DNA of 64,000 nt from Cupriavidus taiwanensis. Its GTDB lineage: Bacteria > Pseudomonadota > Gammaproteobacteria > Burkholderiales > Burkholderiaceae. Shown piece by piece: positions 45,866-53,810 of this stretch; the stretch's first letter is position 1; every line of letters begins with the position of its first letter. The position numbers and the translations under genes were made by a program. The stretch spans positions 2,285,709 through 2,349,708 of the forward strand of contig NZ_LT976854.1 of assembly GCF_900249755.1 (NCBI RefSeq), read 5' to 3'. Below the pieces are notes generated by a model that made no database searches, had not been told where the DNA came from, and saw nothing but the letters and a program-made list of their open reading frames with translations.

Positions 45866-46846
45866 GTGGGAGAGTTACAGGCCTTGCTGGAAAACCACGG
45901 GCTGTTGCTGGTGTTCCTGAACGTACTGGTCGAGCAGGCCGGCCTGCCGGTGCCGGCCTATCCGATGCTGTTCGTCGCCGGCGCGCTGGGCGTGCAGGAG
46001 ACCGGGCCGTCGATCGGCGCGGTGCTGGCGGCGGTCATCGTGGCCTGCCTGATTGCCGACACCGGCTGGTACTTTGCCGGGCGCAGGCTGGGCCAGCCGA
46101 TGCTGCGCACCATCTGCAAGGTGTCGATCTCGCCCGACTCCTGCATCCGCCAGACCCAGTCGCTGTACCTGCGCGTGGGGCCGCGCTCGCTGGTGGTCGC
46201 CAAGCTGCTGCCGGGCGCCGGCGCGCTGTCGACCGCGATGGCCGGCATGACCGGCACGCCGCTGCCGGTGTTCCTGTTCTACGACGCGATCGGCGCGCTG
46301 GTGTGGGCCGGCAGCGGCTTGCTGATCGGCGTGGTGTTCAGCGACTTTATCGATGCCATCCTGGCGGGCTTCAGCACCTACGGCCACCTGGCGCTGGCGG
46401 CGGTGGTGGGGGCGTTCCTGGTGTTCCTGGCGTGGCGCTCGTGGCGGCGCTTCCGGCTGCTGCGCATCACCCGGCGCGTGCCGCGCATGAGCGTGGATGA
46501 ACTGGAATCGCGCCGGCTGGCCGGCACGCTGCCGGTGGTGATCGACGTGCGCGCCCATGGCGACCTGCCGATGGAGCGCATCCCCGGTTCGATGGTGCTC
46601 GACATGCAGGGCGCGCTCGACAGCCTCGACGCGCTGGGCGTGCCGCCCGCCGAGGCCGACATCGTGGTCTATTGCGCCTGCCCGAACGAGTTGTCGGCGG
46701 CGCTGCTGGCCGAACGCCTGCGCGTGGCCGGCTATCCCAAGACCTGGGCGCTGGCCGGCGGCTTCGACGAATGGAAGCGGCGGCACGGCGCCACCGTGCC
46801 GCCGGCCGCCACCCCTCCCGAGCCGGGCCAGGCGACGGCACGCTGA
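45866..46846 (+). CDS. DedA-family membrane protein fused to a rhodanese-like domain
   Basis: A 326-residue protein. The DedA/SNARE-associated domain (about 1-190) has EQAGLPVPAYPMLFVAGALG, DTGWYFAGRRLG and GPRSLVVAKLLPGAGALSTA, with four to five membrane segments. DedA proteins flip phospholipids or support membrane energetics. The C-terminal rhodanese-like domain (about 205-310) carries VVIDVRAHGDLPMERIPGS and an active-site-like VVYCACPNELSAALLAERL whose Cys may carry sulfur. The start is a GTG with GGGGGAGA upstream; a frame from 45794 has no such site. It ends 10 bases from the convergent DUF1177 gene. Confidence 0.88.
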   Translation: MGELQALLENHGLLLVFLNVLVEQAGLPVPAYPMLFVAGALGVQETGPSIGAVLAAVIVACLIADTGWYFAGRRLGQPMLRTICKVSISPDSCIRQTQSLYLRVGPRSLVVAKLLPGAGALSTAMAGMTGTPLPVFLFYDAIGALVWAGSGLLIGVVFSDFIDAILAGFSTYGHLALAAVVGAFLVFLAWRSWRRFRLLRITRRVPRMSVDELESRRLAGTLPVVIDVRAHGDLPMERIPGSMVLDMQGALDSLDALGVPPAEADIVVYCACPNELSAALLAERLRVAGYPKTWALAGGFDEWKRRHGATVPPAATPPEPGQATAR

Positions 46847-46856
46847 GCCGCGCGCG

Positions 46857-47813
46857 TCAGCGCTTGCCGGCGGTCTGGAACACCGACAGGTCAGGGTAGA
46901 TCGCGCGGATCTTCTCCCACTCGGCGGCGTTGAAGAACTGGCACTTGCCGGCGCCGAAGCGCTTGGACACTTCCACGCAGAAGCGAACCGCCTCGGCGAT
47001 GTCGACCTCATGGTTGGCCGAGGTCGCGCTGCCCGACACCACCGACTGCGCCGTCACCGCCACGCCCACCACCGGGGCCTGCGTGGCCACGTGCGGCTGC
47101 ATGATGCTGTTGAAGTGGTACAGGCCGTTGTGGTACGGCGTGATGTCCTGCAGCGAGATCGGGAAGGTCACCGCCGGGCAGCCGGTGGTCGACTCCATGG
47201 TCGCGACCAGGTCAGGCGCCACGCGCAGGATATAGCCCTGCAGCGCGGTCGGCGAGATCGCAAAGCCTCGGTGCTTGACGATGCTGTTGCCCTTGGACGC
47301 ATCGATCGACAGGATCGCGTCCATTTCCGGCAGCACCTGGTAATCGTTCATGGTGTCGGAAGACACCGGCATGCCCATGAACGGCACCGGGTCGTGCGGC
47401 ACCATCGAGACATTGGTCGACAGGTGCGTGGTCACGATCACGTCGCCCGCCACGTGGTCGCCGCGCGCCTTCATCTGCGCCAGCTTGAGCGCCACCGCCA
47501 GGCAGCCGATCGGGCCATCGGCATCGGACACCAGCCCCACCAGCTCCGGACGCGCGCCGATGGCGCCGTTGCGGCCGATCACGCCCAGCGTCGGCGCCTT
47601 GCCGCCGCCGCGCTTGCCGGCGCTGCCGGGGATCACGATGCTGATGAAGTCGGTGGTATTGGCCGTGTTCTCGGGCGGCGCGTTGCTGACCGTGGTGACT
47701 TGCACCGACACGCCGGCGTCGGCGTACGGCGCGAACAGTTCGCTGACGACCGCGCCGTTGGCGTGCGGGCTGTCCAGGGCTTCGTGAATGACCAGCGTCT
47801 GCTGCAGGGCCAT
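46857..47813 (-). CDS. DUF1177 family protein
   Basis: A 318-residue soluble protein that I place in DUF1177, known mainly from proteobacterial gene clusters and without an assigned reaction. The sequence is strongly conserved-looking: DGPIGCLAVALKLAQMKARG, DVIVTTHLSTNVSMVPHDPV, MDAILSIDASKGNSIVKHRG and ESTTGCPAVTFPISLQDITP. Several His, Asp and Cys residues could form a metal site, as in peptidases or amidases. The ATG giving MALQQT is chosen because TTTGGAGAAAGCC precedes it. It is the last gene of the IclR-OPT-PLP-PepE-porin cluster, 58 bases after the porin. Confidence 0.75.
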   Translation of the reverse strand: MALQQTLVIHEALDSPHANGAVVSELFAPYADAGVSVQVTTVSNAPPENTANTTDFISIVIPGSAGKRGGGKAPTLGVIGRNGAIGARPELVGLVSDADGPIGCLAVALKLAQMKARGDHVAGDVIVTTHLSTNVSMVPHDPVPFMGMPVSSDTMNDYQVLPEMDAILSIDASKGNSIVKHRGFAISPTALQGYILRVAPDLVATMESTTGCPAVTFPISLQDITPYHNGLYHFNSIMQPHVATQAPVVGVAVTAQSVVSGSATSANHEVDIAEAVRFCVEVSKRFGAGKCQFFNAAEWEKIRAIYPDLSVFQTAGKR

Positions 47814-47871
47814 GGCTTTCTCCAAAGGTTGGCCCCGCCCGCGCGGCGCGGGCAGGGCGTTCTACAAAAGG

Positions 47872-49032
47872 TCAGAACTGGTGGCGCAGGCCGACCATCA
47901 CCGTGGTCTGCGTGTCGCGCCCGTCCAGCGGCGTGCCGCTGCCGCCGGTCCAGCTGGTGGTGTTGTTGCCGAACAGCCCGGACCAGTCGCCGTGGACGCG
48001 GTCATAGGCCAGCGCCAGGTAGGCGTCGGTGCGCTTGCTGAAGGCGTAGCCGGCCACCGCATACGCGGTGGTGCGGTTGCCGCTGAAGCTGTCGGCGCGG
48101 GTGCGGTTGTGCATCACGCTGCCGGTCAGGGTGACGTTGCCGGTGACGGCGTAGCTGGCGCCCAGCGTGAAGAAATCATCGTGGCGGCTGCCGCCGAACA
48201 CCGAGCTGATCGCCGCGCGGTTGGTCGGCGTGGCCGCGGTCGACATGCTGGTGATGGTGGCCGTGTCGGTGCCGCCCTTGGACGAGTCGAAGCCCGCGTC
48301 GCGGTCGCTGTGGATGTAGTTGGCGAACAGGCTGGCGCGGCCGACCGCGGCCTTCAGGCCGGCCAGGTAGATGTTGGCGTTGCGGCTCTGGCTGTCGCGG
48401 GTCTGCTGGAAATCGCCGACGGCGGTGAACGGGCCGGCCGCGTACTTGACGCCGAACGACATCGACGACATCGCGCGGGTGTTGCCCGCGGTCTCGCCCA
48501 GCGCGTATTCGGCGATCACCGAGACCGGGCCGAAATTGCCGGTGTAGCTGACGCCGTTGTCGTAGCGCTGGCCGGTCAGGTAGACCATCCACGCATTCGA
48601 CGGCGCCGCGCCCACGCCGAGCGGATCAACGTAGTACAGCATGGTGTTGGCGGTGGTGTACTGCCGGCCCAGCGCCAGCTCGCCCCACCGGTTGCCGATC
48701 TTCACATACGCTTGCCGGCCGAACAGCTGGCCCTGCTGGTCGAGCCTGCCGGTATCGGCCAGCAGCCCGTTCTCCAGCACGAAGCCGGCCTTCACGCCGC
48801 CGCCCAGGTCCTCGACCCCCTTCAAACCAAAGCGGCTGCCGGACAGGAAGCCTTCGCCGCCCTGCTGCAGGCCGATTTGCGCGTCGCCGGCGGGATTCGA
48901 GTGGGTCTGGTAGGTCAGCGCGGTATCGATCACGCCGTACAGCGTGACGCCGGATTGGGCCATGGCGGTGGCGGGCAGGGCCAGCAGCGCGGGAAATGCC
49001 AGCGGCATGGCGCGGCGAAGGGTTGGGCTCAT
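47872..49032 (-). CDS. Gram-negative porin within the peptide-uptake cluster
   Basis: A 386-residue outer-membrane porin. The signal peptide (MSPTLRRAMPLAFPALLALP) is cleaved after AMA-QSGVTLYG. Features: VTLYGVIDTALTYQT, GSRFGLKGVEDLGGGVKAGF, FGRQAYVKIGNRWGELALGR and the terminal VMVGLRHQF. The start is fixed by TCTGGAGGAGAAAACAAC before the ATG. Embedded between peptidase E and DUF1177, it may serve entry of the same substrates across the outer membrane. A REP element in the 178-base gap upstream may mark a partial transcript boundary. Confidence 0.92.
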   Translation of the reverse strand: MSPTLRRAMPLAFPALLALPATAMAQSGVTLYGVIDTALTYQTHSNPAGDAQIGLQQGGEGFLSGSRFGLKGVEDLGGGVKAGFVLENGLLADTGRLDQQGQLFGRQAYVKIGNRWGELALGRQYTTANTMLYYVDPLGVGAAPSNAWMVYLTGQRYDNGVSYTGNFGPVSVIAEYALGETAGNTRAMSSMSFGVKYAAGPFTAVGDFQQTRDSQSRNANIYLAGLKAAVGRASLFANYIHSDRDAGFDSSKGGTDTATITSMSTAATPTNRAAISSVFGGSRHDDFFTLGASYAVTGNVTLTGSVMHNRTRADSFSGNRTTAYAVAGYAFSKRTDAYLALAYDRVHGDWSGLFGNNTTSWTGGSGTPLDGRDTQTTVMVGLRHQF

Positions 49033-49175
49033 GTTGTTTTCTCCTCCAGAAGGCAAAAAGGGGGCCGCGCGGGCGGCGCTGGGCGGCCCGCGGGCGGATT
49101 CTTGTTGGGTTGCTATGGACCTGGTGGCCCGAGGTGGCTCGCTTGCCGATCAACGATCCATCCCGAGTGTGTGCT

Positions 49176-49201
49176 CCCCTCTCCCGCTCGCGGGAGAGGG
49201 G
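49176..49201. repeat. REP-like palindrome between peptidase E and porin genes
   Basis: CCCCTCTCCCGC, TC, then GCGGGAGAGGGG: perfect 12-bp arms, the same element as at 34679-34704 and in the 42.5-kb cluster. It starts 10 bases after the peptidase E stop codon on the leftward transcript. Confidence 0.85.
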
Positions 49202-49210
49202 AGACAACAC

Positions 49211-49966
49211 TCAGGCTTCAAAGCCCGGCCACCCCTCCATCCCCGCCGGCCCCGTGATCTGCGACAGCGCGAACGGCTCCCCTTCGCGAATCGTCTCGAC
49301 CTTGCCTTGCGCCGGGAACCACAGCGCGTTGCGCTCGCCCAGCACCAGCCCGGTGGTCCCGTCCGCATACAGCGCCGAGCCTTCCGGCAGCGCGAACACC
49401 TGCTCCGGCGCGTTGATGTGCAGGAACTCGGCGAGCCGCTCTTCGCGGCTTTCGCCGTTGTGCCCGGCGGGCTTGCCGCTGATGAAGTGCGGGTTGATCT
49501 GGAACGGCACCAGCCCCAGCGCGCGCAGCGACGGCGGCTGCACGATCGGCATGTCGTTGGTGGTGCGGATGGTCGGGCAGGCAACGTTGCTGCCCGCGCT
49601 CCAGCCCACATACGGCGTGCCGGCGCGCACTTTCGCGCGGATCGCCTCGACGATGCCGGCGTCGTACAGGCGCTTGAGCAGCGCGAAGGTGTTGCCGCCG
49701 CCGACCGCGATGGCGTCGGCGTCCTGCACCGCGCGCAGCGGATCGGCGCTGTGGTGGATCGATTCGAGCGCGTAGCCGAGCTTCTCGAACACCGGCTTGA
49801 CCATGCCTTCGTAGGTGTCGAAGCTGAAGGTCACGCCGGCGAACGGCACGAACAGCACCTTGCGCGGCTCATGCTTGAGCAGCGTGTGGATCTGCTCGCC
49901 GGCGTGCTCCAGGTAGCCGAGGTTGTCCTTGCGCGAGCTGCTCATCAGGAGGATGCGTTGGGTCAT
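49211..49966 (-). CDS. pepE: Peptidase E (alpha-aspartyl dipeptidase)
   Basis: A 251-residue S51 serine peptidase cutting Asp-X dipeptides in the cytoplasm. The nucleophile Ser is in YVGWSAGSNVACPTIRTTND near residue 120, preceded by AIAVGGGNTFALLKRL near 90, and the His in PHFISGKPAGHNGES near 157-164. The length exceeds the E. coli enzyme by about 20 residues, mainly at the C-terminus. It follows the PLP enzyme gene by 30 bases, so they are co-transcribed. In this cluster it would process peptides brought in by the OPT transporter. Confidence 0.9.
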   Translation of the reverse strand: MTQRILLMSSSRKDNLGYLEHAGEQIHTLLKHEPRKVLFVPFAGVTFSFDTYEGMVKPVFEKLGYALESIHHSADPLRAVQDADAIAVGGGNTFALLKRLYDAGIVEAIRAKVRAGTPYVGWSAGSNVACPTIRTTNDMPIVQPPSLRALGLVPFQINPHFISGKPAGHNGESREERLAEFLHINAPEQVFALPEGSALYADGTTGLVLGERNALWFPAQGKVETIREGEPFALSQITGPAGMEGWPGFEA

Positions 49967-49996
49967 GTCTTGCTTTCCGTCGGTTCAGGTGTGGGG

Positions 49997-51181
49997 TCAG
50001 GCGATCGCCGCGCGCACCAGCGCGGCGACGCGGTCGATCTCGTCATGCGTGTTGAAGTAGTGCAGCGACACGCGCGCCATGGTCGAGACGCCGTAGCGCG
50101 CCAGGATGGCGTCGGCCATGAAGTTGCCGGCTTCGATGATGCATTGCTGCGCTTCCAGCGCGGCGACGATGCGGGCCGGGTCGACGCCGCGCACGTTGAA
50201 CGGCACGATGCCGATGCGGTGGGCTACGTCGGCCGGGCCGTACAGCTCGAAGCCGGGGATTGACGACAGCTTCGCCACCGCATACTCGGTCAGGTCGCGC
50301 ACGCGCGCCTCGATCGCGTCGATGCCGATCGCGGCGGCGTAGTCGATCGCGGTGCCCAGGCCCAGGATGGCCGGCACGATCGGGCAGCCCGCCTCGAAGC
50401 GCTTCGCGCCGGGCACCAGCGACAGCGCGCCGGTGGCGCGGTCATAGGCGCCGTTCCACCAGCCCACCAGCATCGGTTCGATCCGCGCGATCAGTTCGCG
50501 GCGCACGTACAGGAAGCCCGAGCCCTCGGTCGCGCGCAGCGCCTTGCGGCCGCAGCCGGCGAGAAAATCGCAGCCGAGTTCGGCCACGTCCGAGCGCAGC
50601 ATGCCCACGCTCTGCGCGCCGTTGACCAGCGACAGCACGCCATGCCGGCGCGCGACCGCGCAGATCTGCGCCGCCGGCTGCACCGCGCCGGTGGAATTGG
50701 GCAGGTGCGAGAAGGTCAGCAGGCGCGTGCGCGGCGTGATCGCCGCGGCGAAGGCCTCGGGCGACAGCAGCCCTTCGGCATTGGCCGCCACCATCTTCAC
50801 CACGATGCCGTGCGATTGCTCCAGCCGGCGCCACGGCAGCAGGTTGCTCAGCATCTCGGTGTCGGCCACCAGCACTTCATCGCCGGCCTGCCAGGCGATG
50901 CCGCGCGCGGCGATCGAGATGCTCTCGGTGGCGTTCTTGGTGAAGGCGAGCTCGTCGGCGCCGCAGTTCAGCCAGCCGGCCAGCGTGGCGCGCACGGTTT
51001 CGACGCGCGCATAGGTCGCTTTGCGGAACGCCGGCAGGTAGATGCCGACATGGCCGGTGTCGAGCAGGTAGCTGCGCACGGTGTCGAGCACGGCGTCGGG
51101 CGGGATCGAGGCCGCGGCGGTGTCGAGATAGATGGTCGATGCCGTCAGCGGAGTGTCGGCGCGGATTGCCTGGATATCCAT
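49997..51181 (-). CDS. Class V PLP-dependent enzyme with Asn at the PLP-ring Asp position
   Basis: A 394-residue fold-type I protein of the aminotransferase class V/IscS/isopenicillin-epimerase group. It has IYLDTAAASIPPDAV at the N-terminus, FTKNATESISIAA near 85, and FLAGCGRKALRATEGSGFLY near 208, where the Lys should hold PLP. The usual V-D-G-A-Q strand, whose Asp pairs with the pyridine nitrogen, reads LSLVNGAQSVG here: Asn instead of Asp (codon AAC). This would alter the chemistry or signal a non-transaminase role. No cysteine-desulfurase Cys loop is apparent. It lies between the OPT and pepE genes. Confidence 0.85.
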   Translation of the reverse strand: MDIQAIRADTPLTASTIYLDTAAASIPPDAVLDTVRSYLLDTGHVGIYLPAFRKATYARVETVRATLAGWLNCGADELAFTKNATESISIAARGIAWQAGDEVLVADTEMLSNLLPWRRLEQSHGIVVKMVAANAEGLLSPEAFAAAITPRTRLLTFSHLPNSTGAVQPAAQICAVARRHGVLSLVNGAQSVGMLRSDVAELGCDFLAGCGRKALRATEGSGFLYVRRELIARIEPMLVGWWNGAYDRATGALSLVPGAKRFEAGCPIVPAILGLGTAIDYAAAIGIDAIEARVRDLTEYAVAKLSSIPGFELYGPADVAHRIGIVPFNVRGVDPARIVAALEAQQCIIEAGNFMADAILARYGVSTMARVSLHYFNTHDEIDRVAALVRAAIA

Positions 51182-51235
51182 GGAACGTCTCGGGAAATGA
51201 CAGAGGGGCGCAGCGCATGCGCCCGCAGGGATGAC

Positions 51236-52855
51236 TTATTTCTTCAGCTTGGTGACCGAGCCGAAGAAGCTGAACAGGGCGTCGCCCGCGATCACGCCGC
51301 CGGCGAAGGCGCTCATCTCGGCGATATGCCTGTCGCCGCGCAGGCGCTGCAGCACGAAGCGGATCGCCAGGCCCGCCAGCACCGCCCAGCCGGCCAGCGG
51401 CGAGGCGATCAGCATGCCGGTCGACAGCAGGATGCCCAACTGGCGCTTGGAGCCGCCGAGCCACTGCAGCAGCGCGCCGGGAACCGCCCAGATCATCAGG
51501 TTGCGCGCGATCTCGGCCGACGAGCCGGCCTTGATCGACGCCGCGTAGACGCGGTCCACCGGCGGGATCAGGCCCTGCGCGAAGAAGCTGCCGTGGAACA
51601 CCAGCACCACCACCGCGGCCACCGCAAAGCCGATCATCGCGGCCAGGAACTGCTGCTTGCGCCCGGCCAGCTCGGCCTCCATGTCGCGGCCTTCGCCGCG
51701 CAGCAGGTAGCCGGTCTTGAGGTCGTAGCCCATGTCGGCAAAGGCCGGGCCGGTGGCGGCGGAAAAGCCCACCAGCACTGCCAGCGCGGTCGGCGGGAAG
51801 CCGATCAGGATGCCGATGGTCAGCGTGATCAGCGCCACCGCGAAGGCCGGGAACCAGCCCGAGTGCATCGCCGCGATGCCGACGATCAGCTCGTGCACAT
51901 AGGCGGCAAAGGCGGCGTACAGCACGAACAGCACCAGCATGCCCAGCGACATGTCCGACACGTGCCCGGCCAGCAGCGAGATCAGCAGCGCGATCGCCAG
52001 GTAGATCACGAAGCCGCCCGACAGGATGCGGCTGGCGCGCGCGGCCGGGACTTCAATGGTGCCCGCGATGGTGCGCGCGTCGGCCGTGGGGGAATGGCGC
52101 GCGCGGCGGATTTCCATGGCCACCTGGAACAGCGCGACGATGCCCGCGCCGATCATCAGCCCGTGCGGGATATAGGCCTTGGCGATGTCGATGCCGGTCA
52201 GCGCCACCGAATAGCCGCGCACCAGCAGGCCGATGCCGAACATGGTCAGCGCCGCCAGGTTGCCCAGGAACGCGGCGCCGAACGCCGACATCGGCACGCC
52301 CAGCCACGCGCCGCCCACGCCCACGGCAACGCCCAGCCCCAGGAATGCTGCCTTGCGCCCGCCGCGGTCGCCGGCCCAGATGGCCTCGGCGGTGGCGATG
52401 CCGGCCGGCCAGGTGCCGGTGGCCGGGAAGATCTTGCTGCCGAACAGGAAGTACAGCATGGCGCCGTCGACGAACATGGCGATCACCGCGCCGATCAGCA
52501 TCGGCGTGGCCAGCTCGGGCATGCCCATCGCGTACGGCACGCCGATCGGGATCATCAGCGAGTTGGCGGCGCCGAAGGTGGCCGACGAGATCGCCGTCTG
52601 CACCAGGTTCTGCCGCTCCAGCACGCGGAAGCGGCGCGTGATCTCGAGCGGGATGCGCGAGAACACGATCGCGATCAGCGCGCCGATGATCGAGGTGTTG
52701 GCCGAGATTCCCAGCGACACGATCAGCTGCATGCCAATCATGGCGCCGAATACCGACAGCCCCACCGAGACCAGCAGCAGCAAGGGCTCCATGAAGCGCG
52801 TCCGTGTCGCAGGCTGCGCCGCCACCGGCGCGTTCAGTTGTGTTGGCATGGTCAT
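51236..52855 (-). CDS. OPT-family oligopeptide transporter
   Basis: A 539-residue inner-membrane protein with about 14-16 hydrophobic segments. It fits the bacterial OPT (oligopeptide/YSL) family: LLLLVSVGLSVFGAMIGMQL in the first helix, PIGVPYAMGMPELATPMLIG, the GTWPAGIATAEAIWAG motif typical of the family, and the C-terminal SAFAGGVIAGDALFSFFGSV. OPT carriers import peptides or metal-peptide complexes by proton symport. The start MTMPTQ is used. It is the second gene of the cluster, 64 bases after IclR and 54 before the PLP enzyme gene. Confidence 0.88.
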   Translation of the reverse strand: MTMPTQLNAPVAAQPATRTRFMEPLLLLVSVGLSVFGAMIGMQLIVSLGISANTSIIGALIAIVFSRIPLEITRRFRVLERQNLVQTAISSATFGAANSLMIPIGVPYAMGMPELATPMLIGAVIAMFVDGAMLYFLFGSKIFPATGTWPAGIATAEAIWAGDRGGRKAAFLGLGVAVGVGGAWLGVPMSAFGAAFLGNLAALTMFGIGLLVRGYSVALTGIDIAKAYIPHGLMIGAGIVALFQVAMEIRRARHSPTADARTIAGTIEVPAARASRILSGGFVIYLAIALLISLLAGHVSDMSLGMLVLFVLYAAFAAYVHELIVGIAAMHSGWFPAFAVALITLTIGILIGFPPTALAVLVGFSAATGPAFADMGYDLKTGYLLRGEGRDMEAELAGRKQQFLAAMIGFAVAAVVVLVFHGSFFAQGLIPPVDRVYAASIKAGSSAEIARNLMIWAVPGALLQWLGGSKRQLGILLSTGMLIASPLAGWAVLAGLAIRFVLQRLRGDRHIAEMSAFAGGVIAGDALFSFFGSVTKLKK

Positions 52856-52919
52856 GTCGTCCACCGCTCCCCGTAGTGTTGTCTGGTTTTGTCTGTTGTG
52901 TGTGATGCCTGGCGCGCGC

Positions 52920-53633
52920 TCAGCGCAGGAAACCCGCCACCGGGCCGATGGTGCTGCGCGCGGTGCGCAGCGCCTGCAGCCAGCGCGGCGCCGCGTCCGG
53001 CGTGAGCCGCTGCAGCGGGCCGGCGATGGCCAGCGACCCCACCACCGCCTGGCTGTCGCGCTGGAACAGCGGCAGCGCCAGGCCGGCCACCGTGGCGGCG
53101 GATTCCTCGCAGGTGTAGGCCCAGCCGTCGGCGCGGATCTGCGCCAGCCGCGCTTCCAGCCCGGGCGCGTCGCCGCCCAGCCGGCGCCGCAGCGCTTCCG
53201 GCTGGAACGCCAGGATGGCCTTGGCATGCGCGCCCGCGTCGAGCGCGAAGCGCTGGCCCACCTCGATCGAAAAGCGCAGCTGATGCTGGCTGTGCGCGAT
53301 GTCCGTGCACAGGCCGTGGTCACCGTCCAGCCACGACAGGAACACGGTCTCGCCGCATTCCCGCGCCAGCGCCTCGAGCGCGGGCTGTACTACCTCGGCC
53401 GGTGAAAACGTCTTGCGCGTGACCTGTCCCAGTTCGAACCAGCGCAGCCCCAGCGCGTAGCGTCCCAGCGCGTCCTGCACCAGGAAGCCGTTGGCGGCAA
53501 ACGTCGCCAGCACGCGGTGCACGACGGCGTGATGCACGCCGCTTTCACGCGCCAGTTCGCGCACGCCCCAGCTGGGCTGGCGCACTGTGAAGTGGGTGAG
53601 CAGCGCCAGGGCGCCGTCCAGGGTCTTGAGCAT
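52920..53633 (-). CDS. IclR family regulator of the peptide cluster (copy 1)
   Basis: A 237-residue IclR protein. The winged HTH spans residues 1-65 (LDGALALLTHFTVRQPSWGV, VHHAVVHRVLATFAANGFLV), and the effector domain about 75-235 (GETVFLSWLDGDHGL, QRFALDAGAHAKAILAF). The HTH is nearly identical to that of the second IclR at 56613. It heads the leftward cluster with OPT, the PLP enzyme, pepE, porin and DUF1177. Two inverted repeats 15-50 bases upstream of its start are likely its own operators. The effector may be a peptide or amino acid. Confidence 0.92.
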   Translation of the reverse strand: MLKTLDGALALLTHFTVRQPSWGVRELARESGVHHAVVHRVLATFAANGFLVQDALGRYALGLRWFELGQVTRKTFSPAEVVQPALEALARECGETVFLSWLDGDHGLCTDIAHSQHQLRFSIEVGQRFALDAGAHAKAILAFQPEALRRRLGGDAPGLEARLAQIRADGWAYTCEESAATVAGLALPLFQRDSQAVVGSLAIAGPLQRLTPDAAPRWLQALRTARSTIGPVAGFLR

Positions 53634-53646
53634 CGGTGGTTGTTTG

Positions 53647-53683
53647 TGTCTCTATCTAAGAGACAACGTCTCTGATACAGAGA
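53647..53683. promoter_or_regulatory. Two inverted repeats upstream of iclR copy 1 (candidate operators)
   Basis: TGTCTCT-ATCTA-AGAGACA (53647-53665) and TCTCT-GATAC-AGAGA (53669-53683). Both are perfect palindromic arms around a 5-base centre, with centres 20 bases apart, so two dimers would sit on the same DNA face. IclR regulators commonly bind such paired sites. Confidence 0.7.
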
Positions 53684-53810
53684 AATGCTAGGCCTCGCGC
53701 TCCCCTGCAACAATCAGGGTTAACACGCAGTCGCGCTTCGAAGCCGGCGAATATCGACCATGCGCCGTTGCCTATACTTGGCGCAGGCCGACTGGTACTG
53801 GGAGGCGCCC

